Shown here: positions 15,713 through 25,197 of the stretch, one piece after another
Position numbering within the stretch: position 1 is the first letter of the stretch
Layout of the letters: every line of letters begins with the position of its first letter
Source of the DNA: FEN-1073 sp963780865
GTDB lineage: Bacteria > Chloroflexota > Anaerolineae > Anaerolineales > RBG-16-64-43
Reading direction: 5' to 3'
Length of the DNA: 64,000 nt
Assembly (NCBI GenBank): GCA_963780865.1
Contig: CAWADT010000015.1
Coordinates: forward strand, 1 to 64,000
Position numbers and translations under genes: made by a program
The notes under the pieces: model-generated
What the model saw: only the letters and a program-made list of their open reading frames with translations
Databases searched by the model: none
What the model was told of the DNA's origin: nothing

Positions 15713-16015
15713 GTGCTCGGCTCGATCGGGATATTTATCGTCACCGGAACCTGGATGACGGTGACCGATTCCCATTACATGGGATTCCTTCAAATTACAA
15801 ATACCTGGTCGGGACTGATGTACGCCAAGCATCTACTCGTTCTCATATGCATCATTCTCGGTGTGTATCTGGATATGGGCATTGCCCGCCGGCTGTCGGA
15901 ATCGCGCGACGCCAACCGGCCGAGCCTGCTTACACGATTCCGGCTGATCAACGGACTGACGGCCGCGGGGTGCGTGGCGGTCATTCTCATGACGAGCGCT
16001 TTACAGGTGATATAG
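15713..16015 (+). pseudogene. C-terminal remnant of a CopD-like membrane protein
   Basis: About 100 residues with three hydrophobic segments (GSIGIFIVTGTW, MYAKHLLVLICIILGVYLDM, LTAAGCVAVILMTSALQVI). The pattern of a conserved Lys-containing helix after a GTW segment resembles the last half of CopD/DUF2269-type integral membrane domains. The frame stays open upstream, but runs into a palindromic repeat with no start codon or family-like sequence, so the N-terminus seems to be missing. GTG 15713 is only the first possible start. It could still be expressed as a short protein, but truncation is the simpler reading. Confidence 0.45.
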
Positions 16016-16318
16016 CCCAAGGCTCCTATGTATACGCATCCCCGGAGGATATAATCCGCCGAGGGCTCCAAGAACACAAAAAAAGTTTCCAGCCATTAAT
16101 CCACATCATTTCCAATTTTTTGCACTCAATTGATATTTCACTGAATTCTGCGCATATATTCTTCTTTCCATCATCCCCTTGGAGGTTTTCTGGAGGTTTT
16201 ATCCATGTTTGCCAATTGGTAAAAACCCCGGAACGTTATAGAATTTATGGCAGAGGGAATGGACTAGGTTTTTCAGTTTCATCGTCACAAGCTAGGTTTT
16301 TCGATAACGGGAGGAGAG
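16016..16318. other. Intergenic stretch with no recognised feature
   Basis: About 300 bp, more AT-rich than its surroundings, between the CopD-like remnant and the repeat lipoprotein. I saw no convincing gene. A GGGAGGAG ribosome site at its end serves the next gene, and a promoter for that gene probably lies here but is not clear. Confidence 0.5.
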
Positions 16319-18415
16319 ATGGAAACATTTGCCAAAAACACTCATCGGACGCCATTCCTACGCATTGCGGTTTTCATCGCCGCAGCAATGGGCGCGTCGC
16401 TGGCTTGCAACCTGACGCAGACCCCGACGCCGACGCCGACCTCCGCCGCGGCAACCGTCCCCGCCGGGTGGGTGTGCTACACGAACGCAACCTACGGCTT
16501 CGAAGTTTGCTATCCGCCGGACGCGACCTTCAGTTCCACTTCCCCGGAACACGCGCGGATCTCCCTGGCGGTGGCGCCGGGGACGAACCTCGCGGAAAAG
16601 TGGATGGACGTCGACGCGGCCAGCGGCCTGGCTGAGTGCGCGAGCCCCCAGGCGGAGGGCTACGCGCCCGGCACGACCAACGATCATCACCAGACAATCG
16701 CCGGGCTGGATTTCCTGGTCCAGAGCGGGAGCCAGGGCGCGGCGGGCAACTTCTACAATTGGACGGGCTATTCGACGCAGCGGGTTCCGGTCTGCGCGAG
16801 CCTCTCGGGCGTGGTACACACGCTCGACGCGCTCAACTTCCCCACGCCTCCCCCGACGGTCGACCCGGTCGCGGAGAGCGCGGTCTTCGACCTGATCGCC
16901 GCCACCTTCCGCTGGTTGCCGGCTCCCGGTGCGACCCTCGCGGCCACTGCCACCTCGGCCACGACTGCGACTATTCCCCCGGGATGGCTGTGCTATACCG
17001 ATACAACCTATGCTTTCGAGGTTTGCTATCCCTCGGATGCGACCCTTTCCGACGAGACCCCGTCCCATGTGCGGATTCATCTGACCATCGCGGCGGGAAC
17101 CAATCTGCAAGAAAAGTGGATGGACGTGGACGGAAGCAACGTCCCGCCGGATTGTCAATCGCCGCAAGCGGCGGGCTTTGATCCGTCCGTGATCACCACC
17201 TCGCACCAGACCATCGCCGGGCTGGATTTCCTCCTGCAAAGCGCGGGCGAAGGCGCGGCCGGAAGCCTATATCAGTGGATGGGCTACTCCACGCAGAGGG
17301 CGGACGTTTGCGCCAGCCTGACGGGCGTCTTGCATTCGACCAACCCGGCCATGTATGAAACTCCCCCGGTGCTGTTCGATCAGGCGGCCGAGAGCGCGGT
17401 CTTCGACCAGATCGCCGCCACGTTCCGCTGGCTGGAAGCGCCCGGCCCGACCGCAACGGCAACTCCCACGGCTACCAGTACCGAAGGTATTCCCGCGGGA
17501 TGGCTGTGCTACACGAACGTAACCTACGCCTTCGAGATCTGTTATCCCTCGGATGCAACCCTCTCCGACGAGACAACGTCGCATGTGCGGATTCACCTCA
17601 CCATCGCTGCAGGAACCAACCTGCAAGAAAAGTGGATGGACGTGGACGGAAGCAACGTACCGCCGGATTGCCAATCGCCGCAAGCCGCGGGATACGACCC
17701 GTCCGCCATCCAATCGGCGCCCCGCACCATCGCCGGGTTGGATTTTCTGGTGCAGAAGGCGAGCTCAGGCGCGGCCGGCAGCCTCTACTATTGGATCGGC
17801 TTCTCGACCCAGCGCGCCGATGTGTGCGCCAGCCTGACGGGCGTCCTGCACTCGACCAATCCGGCCATGTACGCCACTCCCCCCGTGCTGTTCGACATGC
17901 CGGCCGAGACCGCGGTCTTCGACCAGATCGCTGCCACCTTCCGCTGGCTGGAGGCGCCCGGCGCAACTCCCACGCCCACCCTAGCACCCACGACGACGAT
18001 CACCCCGACGCCCACCTCGAGCGGACTCCAGTTTATCGATCTGTGGATCTCCACCGACCTCTTCCATTACCCCGGGTCCAGTTGCGGCCCGGTCCAAGTG
18101 CAATTTCAAATCGGCGTATCCCGCCCGGATCTGGTGCAAAGCATCGGCATTTTCTTCCAGCTTAAGGATAAAAGCACCGGCGATTTGTCCGGCTGGAGCC
18201 AGGGGTACGCGATGAGCCCGATCGGCGGCGGGAAATATTTATTCACCCTTACCCTGAACGATCTTCCGGGCTATCCCGCCTTTAAAATCAAGGAGGCGTG
18301 GCTGCAGTATCAGTTCGTCGCCAACGACAAGGGCGGGACGCCGCTGTTGCACAGCGACGTGTTTGGAAATATCACACTGGCATTCTGCGGGGTGCTCGCA
18401 CCGAGCGGGAAATGA
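16319..18415 (+). CDS. Surface lipoprotein with three tandem ~170-residue repeats
   Basis: 698 residues. A basic N-terminus, hydrophobic helix and lipobox (GASLAC, Cys 30) are followed by a TPTPTPTS linker. Three tandem domains begin with PAGWVCYTN (~48), PPGWLCYTD (~220) and PAGWLCYTN (~392), each with four conserved Cys (WxCY, ExCYP, an xCxSP and VCASL), EKWMDVD and TIAGLDFL motifs, and a final AATFRWL. T/P-rich linkers separate them. Repeats 2 and 3 are almost identical in protein but differ at many third codon positions. A different C-terminal domain starts near residue 570. An exported, disulfide-stabilised envelope protein is inferred; function unknown. GGGAGGAG precedes the ATG. Confidence 0.85.
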   Translation: METFAKNTHRTPFLRIAVFIAAAMGASLACNLTQTPTPTPTSAAATVPAGWVCYTNATYGFEVCYPPDATFSSTSPEHARISLAVAPGTNLAEKWMDVDAASGLAECASPQAEGYAPGTTNDHHQTIAGLDFLVQSGSQGAAGNFYNWTGYSTQRVPVCASLSGVVHTLDALNFPTPPPTVDPVAESAVFDLIAATFRWLPAPGATLAATATSATTATIPPGWLCYTDTTYAFEVCYPSDATLSDETPSHVRIHLTIAAGTNLQEKWMDVDGSNVPPDCQSPQAAGFDPSVITTSHQTIAGLDFLLQSAGEGAAGSLYQWMGYSTQRADVCASLTGVLHSTNPAMYETPPVLFDQAAESAVFDQIAATFRWLEAPGPTATATPTATSTEGIPAGWLCYTNVTYAFEICYPSDATLSDETTSHVRIHLTIAAGTNLQEKWMDVDGSNVPPDCQSPQAAGYDPSAIQSAPRTIAGLDFLVQKASSGAAGSLYYWIGFSTQRADVCASLTGVLHSTNPAMYATPPVLFDMPAETAVFDQIAATFRWLEAPGATPTPTLAPTTTITPTPTSSGLQFIDLWISTDLFHYPGSSCGPVQVQFQIGVSRPDLVQSIGIFFQLKDKSTGDLSGWSQGYAMSPIGGGKYLFTLTLNDLPGYPAFKIKEAWLQYQFVANDKGGTPLLHSDVFGNITLAFCGVLAPSGK

Positions 18416-18472
18416 GGCACCACGGATTACACCGAAAGAGCAAACGGATTACACGGATAGAACAATTTATTA

Positions 18473-18504
18473 ATCGAGCCCGCATATGCGGGCTCGATTT
18501 TTAT
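18473..18504 (+). terminator. Intrinsic terminator after the repeat lipoprotein
   Basis: The 26-bp perfect palindrome ATCGAGCCCGCAT/ATGCGGGCTCGAT (18473-18498) is followed by TTTTTAT. It lies about 60 bp after the stop codon. Confidence 0.88.
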
Positions 18505-18574
18505 AAATTATTTTCAGAAGGTTGATCCGTCTACTCCATTTTATCCGTGTCATTCATAATGACCATCCCATCCA

Positions 18575-18668
18575 CCCGCCCCCTCTCCTCCCCCTCCCTC
18601 CTTCTCCCCTCGCTTTGCTCGAGGACAGGCCGTATTACGGGGAGGAGGGAGGGGGTTGGGGGAAGGAG
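18575..18668. repeat. C-rich/G-rich palindromic repeat (CCCTCAYCC family variant)
   Basis: CCCCCTCTCCTCCCCCTCCC on the left pairs with GGGAGGGGGTTGGGGGAAGG on the right across a TTGCTCGAGGACAGG centre. Same style as 38196-38273 and 6838-6919. Confidence 0.6.
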
Positions 18669-18682
18669 GAGAGGATGGTTTT

Positions 18683-18800
18683 TACCGCAAAGCCCGCCGC
18701 GGACAGCCCGCCGGGCAGGCCGGGGACGCAAAGAACGCTAAGGAATTATTAATTTCTCTTTGCGTCCTTCGCGTCTTTGCGGTGAGAAATTGTTTTTGTT
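18683..18800. repeat. CTTTGCG/CGCAAAG inverted repeat, copy 1
   Basis: Left arm ACCGCAAAG and GACGCAAAGAACGCTAAG; right arm CTCTTTGCGTCCTTCGCG and TCTTTGCGGT. The right half recurs at 22756-22800 with the same tail GAGAAATTGTTTTT. A 36-bp GGACAGCCCGCCGGGC segment (18691-18726) sits inside the left arm. Confidence 0.75.
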
Positions 18801-18841
18801 TCAGTTTTTTTTCCGTGAAATCCGTGTTCGTTCCCGTCAAC

Positions 18842-20125
18842 TTATCCAAGCATTAATTCCGTCTTCATCAGCATCACCTCGTACGGATTCCAGACCGACA
18901 TCACATAGTAGATGGTTGTAATCCCATCCTTATCCCACGCCAATGTTGGAAGCATATACGGCCCGTATTCGCCGGCCCATTCGTTTTCGCGCCCGGGATC
19001 CGAAACCGCGTCGCAATGCTGCGAACTAAACGCGACGTGCATGAAGCGGCAGTAGCCGCCGTCGTCCCAGGGTTGGAAGATCACCTCGCCAACGGACCAC
19101 GGACCCCAGGGCGCATCCGCCGAGCGCATCGTGATCCCGCGCGGCAGCGCGCAATTGTAGAGCATCAGCCACTTGCCCAAGGAGGCGTACCAGGCCACCG
19201 AGAGCTCCCCCAGGCAGGGATGATCGAATAGCGCCGCGGCGTCGGCCTCCTGCTCGCTCCAGCGCGGCAGCCCGCCGGCCGGATCGATGCCGGCATAGAA
19301 ACGCCAGGCGCCGCGATCCTCGATCGATGCCAGCGGGACATAGGCCAGGTAGGGATCGCTCTTGCGGTAGTCCCCGGTTCCCCACAGGAGCACGCCCATG
19401 CCGGAGGATTCGGGCAGCCCGGGGATCGCGGCGTTGTCGACGATCACTGGATCGATATTGATGAATTTATCTGTCGATACGTTGTAAAGCAAAGTGAAAC
19501 TTTTTGCGTTGTCATCGGAACGGGCCAGGACCGAGCGGCCCATGACTTTCTGTTCCGTATGATCGGTCGTGAAGAAGACGTACATCTTGGGCTCATTCCC
19601 GAAGCCTCCCACCGCAACCTCAAACGGGCCCAGGCTGATGCCTGGCACCTTGGTCGGGAGATAGCGCCCGTCCGATCCGGTGGCGAACTGCAACTGCAGG
19701 CAATCTTCCGGCTCGGCATCGGTTGAGTAGGCGATGCTGTCGCCACCATGCACGCCGATCGTATCGCCGAACAGGAAGTAAAGTTTGCCTTCGAACGGGA
19801 ACGAGAACCCTAGGTCGGTGCCGAGCACGCCGAAGCGGGACCCGGTCTGGTTGAGGGTGGGCTGGTTCAGTTCGCGGTCAGTCTCGCCGGTGAGCTGGCA
19901 GATTTTTTGCGTGCCGCCCGCCGCGCGGCGGACGACGGAGACCGCCGTCGATGTTGGTTCTTTGGTCGCTCTTGTTGTAGGCTTCTCCGTCGTGGTTGTG
20001 GCTTGGGTCGCCCGGTCGGACGCAGCGGTCGTTGGGCTCATTGCGACGGTTGCCGCCCGGTTGCGGAAGATGCAGGCGGAGAGGAGGAGAGCCAAAACAA
20101 ATAAAATGGCTGAACTCTTCTTCAT
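18842..20125 (-). CDS. DUF4185-type surface lipoprotein
   Basis: 427 residues. A signal peptide with lipobox LLLSAC is followed by a Thr-rich linker (TTTTEKPTTRATKEPTSTA). The body is a beta-propeller-like domain matching the DUF4185 pattern: GVLGTDLGFSFPFEGKLYFLFGDT, SIAYSTD, MYVFFTTD and late GPWSVGEVIF and YGPYMLPTL. Such proteins look like secreted five-bladed propellers related to glycosidases, but activity is not established. ATG 20125 is preferred because GAGGAATCC lies before it. A good promoter is at 20161-20189. It is monocistronic. Confidence 0.8.
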   Translation of the reverse strand: MKKSSAILFVLALLLSACIFRNRAATVAMSPTTAASDRATQATTTTEKPTTRATKEPTSTAVSVVRRAAGGTQKICQLTGETDRELNQPTLNQTGSRFGVLGTDLGFSFPFEGKLYFLFGDTIGVHGGDSIAYSTDAEPEDCLQLQFATGSDGRYLPTKVPGISLGPFEVAVGGFGNEPKMYVFFTTDHTEQKVMGRSVLARSDDNAKSFTLLYNVSTDKFINIDPVIVDNAAIPGLPESSGMGVLLWGTGDYRKSDPYLAYVPLASIEDRGAWRFYAGIDPAGGLPRWSEQEADAAALFDHPCLGELSVAWYASLGKWLMLYNCALPRGITMRSADAPWGPWSVGEVIFQPWDDGGYCRFMHVAFSSQHCDAVSDPGRENEWAGEYGPYMLPTLAWDKDGITTIYYVMSVWNPYEVMLMKTELMLG

Positions 20126-20160
20126 TGGATTCCTCTTTTTTGTCGAGTCAATCTCCACTT

Positions 20161-20189
20161 AGTATAGTGTAAAAAGTCGTGATTTGTAA
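20161..20189 (-). promoter_or_regulatory. Sigma70-type promoter of the DUF4185 gene
   Basis: Minus strand -35 TTACAA (20184-20189) and -10 TATACT (20161-20166) with a 17-nt spacer, about 36 bp upstream of the start codon. Confidence 0.65.
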
Positions 20190-20335
20190 TTTTTTTTTGC
20201 TACTGAAGCTTGCCCCGAACGAATTGAAGGGGTCGATTGCTAATGATCTATTTTTAATTTCCACAATCTATTTGAATGGGTATACGTAAAGACGCCTATT
20301 TTATCAATTGGTGCATTAACCGAATCATCGGGTTA

Positions 20336-21337
20336 TTAACCTCCTAGTGGAACAGTTGGCCATTGAGTAATCGGTGTCGATAGACATTTATTGGTTGGCT
20401 TACGAAATGTTTGATAAAAATCAGAAATAGACATATTGGTAACATATTGAATAGGTTTAAATGGTTTAAGCCTATCACTCCAGTAAGGGGCAATCATATT
20501 TAAGAAATTATCAGCATTGCCCGAAGGATATAACTCCAATTCTTGGACGGGATTATTAAAGCAGTCAATAATATAATTACCAGAATAAAAAGCTATAGTA
20601 AAATAATATTCAAGAATCCCATCATTTGAATATAAGATTACCATTTCTAAGGGATCTTGCCCCGTAGATGAGAGTCCTCCAGTGGTTGATATTAATATGG
20701 AAGACGGAGGTCCAAATTCAGATAATATATGCGGAAGACTATAGTATGAAATTTTTTGTAATACTGACTCCGGAAATGTAATACTATTGCTGTTATTTTC
20801 TTGTTGATAAGCTTCTATATGATTTAAAGCGATCTCACTAATTATATTTATTCCCGGGAATGAGACAACTGAAATGTCGACAATATAATGAAAATCTTTT
20901 TCACTATATATTAAAGACATATTCCCAATCCATGAATTATAATCAGGATAAAATTTAAATGTTGCAGAACTTGAAAGGCTATTTAATGGGAATAAAATAC
21001 TTTGAGCATCCTGAAATGTACTTAAGCCAGGAGTAATTCCCCAAAAACAAGGGAGCCGACAATTTCCATTGTTGGAAAGTAGACTCAACATCATTTTTCC
21101 TGCTTCAGTTTTTGGTAATGTAGGGATGAAGGGCTGAGTGAACGTCGGTGATGACAAACTGGTAGAGGAAGGAGTTATGCTTGGTTCTTGATAAATGGTT
21201 TTCGTGGCGGTATTTCCAGGTGTGGACGATACAATTCCAAGTGTCGGCTTTTTTAATAGAAATGGTGATGATTGACAACTCGATAACGAAATCATTATTA
21301 AAAATATCATGAAAAACGCTATCTTTGGAAATTTCAT
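20336..21337 (-). CDS. AT-rich putative lipoprotein, unknown function
   Basis: 333 residues. The lipobox is ISLSSC and a Thr/Ser/Pro linker follows. At the start of the mature domain is NGNCRLPCFWGITPGLST, a Cys-x-x-x-Cys element that I associate with a family of Anaerolineae lipoproteins of unknown role. The rest is soluble, Ser/Asn/Ile-rich, with a late Cys pair (IIDCFNNP, NKCLSTP). Codon use is much more AT-rich than in most of the window, which suggests recent acquisition. GGAGGAATTT precedes ATG 21337. Confidence 0.7.
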   Translation of the reverse strand: MKFPKIAFFMIFLIMISLSSCQSSPFLLKKPTLGIVSSTPGNTATKTIYQEPSITPSSTSLSSPTFTQPFIPTLPKTEAGKMMLSLLSNNGNCRLPCFWGITPGLSTFQDAQSILFPLNSLSSSATFKFYPDYNSWIGNMSLIYSEKDFHYIVDISVVSFPGINIISEIALNHIEAYQQENNSNSITFPESVLQKISYYSLPHILSEFGPPSSILISTTGGLSSTGQDPLEMVILYSNDGILEYYFTIAFYSGNYIIDCFNNPVQELELYPSGNADNFLNMIAPYWSDRLKPFKPIQYVTNMSISDFYQTFRKPTNKCLSTPITQWPTVPLGG

Positions 21338-21416
21338 AAATTCCTCCAAGAAAAATGATGCATGGGTTTATGGAGTGTGTTTACCCATGCATCCGTATTC
21401 GCCAGGTACGCGGCTT

Positions 21417-22448
21417 TCAGTGCGACCAGCTAAAGTAAAATGCATTCAAAATAGTCGGCAACACTCTGACATTGTTTCCATCCGCATCCATGATATAAAT
21501 GCGATCCGAACTAAATGCAATAAGACTTCCGTCCGGCGACCAGCAAGGATCAATTCCATACTCGGCTATCTTCATTCGATTACTACCATCGGCGTTCATT
21601 ATATATATACCATCATCGGCGAAAAAATCTCCACCGCCAGTATAGGAATGGAAGACGATTTTTTTTCCATCCGCCGACCAAATAGGTCTATCGCCGAAAT
21701 CGGTTAATTGTTCGAGATTAGTCCCATTAATGTTTATCTCAAATATCCCCGAACTTCCACCTAAAGAACCACCGAAAACAATCTTTTTTCCATCAGGTGA
21801 CCAATTAGGGGATCCACTATTAAAATTCGTCAATCGATTGGGATTGGATCCATCAACATTCATAATGAAGATATGGAAATCCTTACCAGGGTTGTCTCGG
21901 TCAGAATCGAATGCAATTCGTTTCCCGTCAGGGGACCAGGAGGGATCAAAATTGCGATACGTTGTAGGGTATGTCAATGTTTGTGTTATTCCTGTCTCGA
22001 CATCGACGATCATTAACCGATCTCCAGACAAATCACTACCATCTTGAAAAGCAATTTGTTTATTATCCGGCGACCAAGAATAACTGAAAACATACATCTT
22101 GGAACCAATAATCAATGGGATTTCCTTACCCAATGAAAAATCATACAAATATGTGTCGGTATATTTACCACCCTCCACCGGGTGGGAGAAAACAATCTTC
22201 CCTCCCCCACCTGTGGAGGCCGGCAAGGTAGTGGGTGTATGGGTTAATGAAATGGTTTGTAGAAATAGAAGAGTGTACGTGGATATTGAAGACCGCAAGG
22301 TGATTGGAGTGTAAGTTGAATCAGGCGTCTTGGTGAATGTTGGCGCAGGTGTTCTGGTTGGAACAGAGAAGAATGCGTTGCATCCGGAGATAGTAAAGGC
22401 GATAAAAATTATAATGTTTTTCGCTATGGTCAGTCGGAAGCGATCCAT
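21417..22448 (-). CDS. TolB-like PD40 beta-propeller lipoprotein
   Basis: 343 residues. Lipobox TISGC and a TP-rich linker lead to a propeller of about six PD40/WD40-like blades with repeated SWSPDGKRIAF, NWSPDGKKIVF and IMNADGSN motifs, like the C-terminal domain of TolB. No amidohydrolase or peptidase domain is attached, so a binding or scaffold role outside the membrane is inferred. GAGGAGGG precedes ATG 22448. Like the gene 79 bases downstream, it is AT-rich and may have come in with it. Confidence 0.82.
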   Translation of the reverse strand: MDRFRLTIAKNIIIFIAFTISGCNAFFSVPTRTPAPTFTKTPDSTYTPITLRSSISTYTLLFLQTISLTHTPTTLPASTGGGGKIVFSHPVEGGKYTDTYLYDFSLGKEIPLIIGSKMYVFSYSWSPDNKQIAFQDGSDLSGDRLMIVDVETGITQTLTYPTTYRNFDPSWSPDGKRIAFDSDRDNPGKDFHIFIMNVDGSNPNRLTNFNSGSPNWSPDGKKIVFGGSLGGSSGIFEININGTNLEQLTDFGDRPIWSADGKKIVFHSYTGGGDFFADDGIYIMNADGSNRMKIAEYGIDPCWSPDGSLIAFSSDRIYIMDADGNNVRVLPTILNAFYFSWSH

Positions 22449-22542
22449 GAGCCACCCTCCTCTCGCCAACCCTGTGAATATTATAAATGAGGCCGCAAAA
22501 ACCGGCGTCCGGTTATGGATGAAATTTCGGAATAATTATTTG

Positions 22543-22716
22543 AAACCTCTGAAAAAGTCCGCTTGTCGGGGGGATAATTCCCCCGACTATTAACAGCGTC
22601 GGATAAATACGTCTATAAAGCTCGGCTTTGAGCCGGGCGCGGTTGAAAGTTCGGAGCGCTCGTACCCGCGCTCCTCGCGGGATTAGCTCCGGACGAACAA
22701 TGATTTTCAGAGGTCT
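22543..22716. repeat. MITE-like element with AACCTCTGAAAA ends
   Basis: About 174 bp bounded by GAAACCTCTGAAAA and TTTTCAGAGGTCTC, i.e. inverted ends of ~11 bp. An inner hairpin GTCGGGGG/CCCCCGAC is near the left end. No coding capacity. I see one copy only. Confidence 0.5.
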
Positions 22717-22755
22717 CAATTATTCAGATATTGAATTGGCTCTTCAGTCATCTTT

Positions 22756-22800
22756 TTCCCTTTGCGTTCTTTGCGGCTTTGCGGTGAGAAATTGTTTTTA
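22756..22800. repeat. CTTTGCG repeat, copy 2
   Basis: CCCTTTGCGTTCTTTGCGGC and TTTGCGGTGAGAAATTGTTT repeat the right half of the element at 18683-18800. Confidence 0.7.
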
Positions 22801-22849
22801 TACAATCCGCCGTTTTTGTAAGAGCGATACGATCGGGTGAAAAAAAAAC

Positions 22850-23000
22850 CTTAGTAGGGTGCCGAAAAACAAGATAGATGTCAATTGCGAGCGATCGAAT
22901 AGAGCGAAGCGATCTCGTTTTTCGCGGAAGAAAGAGCAGATTGCTTCGTCGCTCCGCTCCTCGCAATGACAAATCCAGACTTTCTCAGCATCCTGTTAGG
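22850..23000. repeat. MITE-like element with TAACAGGGTGCTGAAAAA ends, copy 1
   Basis: About 150 bp with imperfect terminal inverted repeats (CTTAGTAGGGTGCCGAAAAA and the complement of CTTTCTCAGCATCCTGTTAG). Inside are TTGCGAGCGA...GAAGCGATCT and AGATTGCTTCGTCGCTCCG arms, the latter also found in the copy at 26400. Confidence 0.75.
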
Positions 23001-23024
23001 CGCATTCAGTGGATATGCAATCAA

Positions 23025-24744
23025 CTAAGATGGCGTTCCGTCGTTCGACTTTCCCTCCAACTCCGCGGGAATGTACACATGGAACAGGGCATAGGTTTCG
23101 ACCCGGTACTCTCCATTCCCGAGCGGCGGCGTTTCCGATTTGAGGATGTAAATTTCATTTTCGGCCGGGGCGCAATTGTCTATTCCGAAAGTGAATCGCT
23201 CGAATTTTTCGGCGATCCGAAATTGCGCGTTCGGATCGAAGTACCGGATCGTCGGCAGGTACTCCCGCGGGTCGCTCGGCGCCACCCAAAGCATATACAC
23301 ATAGGACACCCCGGCTTGATCGGTCACACAAACCGGGGCGTCCGGATACCGGCTGACGCTCTGCAGGGCCGGCACAATTCCATCGATGAACGCTTCGCTG
23401 GCCATCTGTGCATACTTGCCGCCCAGGTAGACCCGAACGAAGAGGAACGCCAATATTGCATATCCGAGGACCGCCGCCCAGGCGATCAGCTTGAATCTCC
23501 AGAAGAGGAATTCCAACACGGCCGCCATCATAAATAGGATTGGAAGAAAGAGTAGATTGAGCCGGTTGATGTTCGTCTCCATCGCCACCCCAAGGGAAAG
23601 CGCGGCCGCCAGCCAGATCGGCAAGATCCATAGCGGACCCGCGGCGCGACGGCGTAAATAGAAAATGTAGATGACAAGCCCGACGCTCCCGATCAGGATT
23701 GCGCCGGGATAGGCGTATCCGTACCGGGCCATGGCGTTCCAGATCAGTCCGTCCGTTTGCCGCCATAAAACGTCCCATAAATATTTTAGGTTGCTCCCCA
23801 GGCTTGCCCAAATATCCGGGGAAAACAGAATTCCCATATTTTGAAATCTCGGCTTGACCGGCAGCCGGGGAATGGTCAGCGGTCCAATTTGGATGCTGTT
23901 CCAGCCGAAGACGTTCACCGCGACGAATAGGGCGATGGGCAACGCGGCGAGCAGAAAGATCGCCCACCCCAACGCCATTTTCGCCGGCGTTAGCCGTGAG
24001 CTCCGAATGAAGTAAATCGTAGCGAGAATGAGAAAGATCGGCGTCGCCACATACGCCGCGCCGTAGGCGTACAGGGTAACCCCAAAGACCGCCATGGCCG
24101 AGGGAAAACAATAATTCTCGCGCCGGCTGAAAACTAAAATCGCCGCCCCCAGCGTGAACACAAAGGCAAGGATGTTGTCATTTAATCCAAAGCGAGAGAG
24201 CATAATATGCCAGGGGCTGATCGTGACGAGGAACATCGCCAGGAGACCGAAACGAGGCCCGATGCATTTTCGCCCCAGGACGTACACCAAGGACAGGGTG
24301 CATACTCCGGCGATCGCCATCGGCAGCCGCACGACCATGGGCGAGAGGCCCAACCCGACCAGGGGCAGCAGCAAATATACGTACAACCCGTCCATTCCGC
24401 TCCCCCAGGAAATAAAATTCACCGGAAAGGAAACGCCGTTGCGGTCCATCCCATAGTGGTACAGCGAATAGGCTTCGAACTCCGACCGAGGCTTCATCCT
24501 GGTTTAATCCCGGAGGAACGCTGCCCAAATCCAAGAAGCGCAACAAACCTCCCAGTCCCAAAACCAGGAGGAATAAAACCAAATGCAACCTTCCGGCAGA
24601 CGCATGGACGGCAGGAGGCACCGTCAGGCCAAACCCTTTCCTTTCCGAAAAAGGTTTTTCGGATGACAAATCATCGCCGAGTGGAAATGTCCGAGGTGTG
24701 GAACAACGGCTAATGTTTCCCTGCAATTTCATGTCCTCATTCAT
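23025..24744 (-). pseudogene. GT39-type membrane glycosyltransferase split by a one-base frameshift
   Basis: The main frame (23025-24497) gives ~490 residues with about ten membrane helices and a soluble tail, but begins in mid-domain. The true N-terminus is in another frame upstream (24744 to ~24480): a first helix LHLVLFLLVLGLGGLLRF, then SVPPGLNQDEAS with the acidic motif expected of the GT39/GT83 (GT-C) loop. Removing one base near 24475-24490 (GTCGGAGTTCGAAGC) joins DEASV directly to FEAYSLYHYGMDRNG, restoring the family pattern. Such enzymes move sugars from polyprenyl-phosphate donors outside the membrane. The lesion may be real or a consensus error. Confidence 0.75.
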
Positions 24745-25197
24745 GATCTTTAGGATTGATCTTCAATCTGGGTCACAAATATCAAAAATATTTTACCTTA
24801 GCCACAACGATTGTCAATTTTTTCAATCCGGCCTTTGGGATGAGTTATCGATTGTGTCTCGAATATCCGCTGGGATAGAGTAAGGAATTGAAATGGGAGT
24901 CTTCCGGGTCCTTCCTTCCACGAACCGGGGCGCGGACCTTAGCCTTCCGATGGAAACCACAACCTCAGGGTGGAGGGTTCGGCTTATTCTGATAGAATTA
25001 CTGCAACTGCTCAACTTGTTCTATTTGAATGAGCCATCACCAAGAAAAGACTACACTCTTTCCCACCCTTATCCGACCTCCGGTCACCTTCTCCCAGCAC
25101 CTGCCCTCGCGAAGCGGGGGTATGCTGGGAGAAAGATGGGATGAGGGAGAGGCTGAGCGGTTGCGAATTACTATACTCTGGGAGTGGGAGCGACGGC
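24745..25197. other. Intergenic stretch with one palindromic repeat
   Basis: 453 bp between divergent glycan genes. From 25064 to 25147 is a CCCTTATCCGACCTCCGGTC ... GATGGGATGAGGG palindrome. A TATACT hexamer at 25172-25177 may be the -10 of the dehydrogenase gene. Nothing else recognisable. Confidence 0.5.
25064..25147. repeat. CCCTCATCCGGCC palindromic repeat
   Basis: Arms ACCTTCTCCCAGCA and TGCTGGGAGAAAGATGGGAT with a GCGAAGC centre. Close relatives at 55069-55131 and 63341-63422. Confidence 0.75.
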
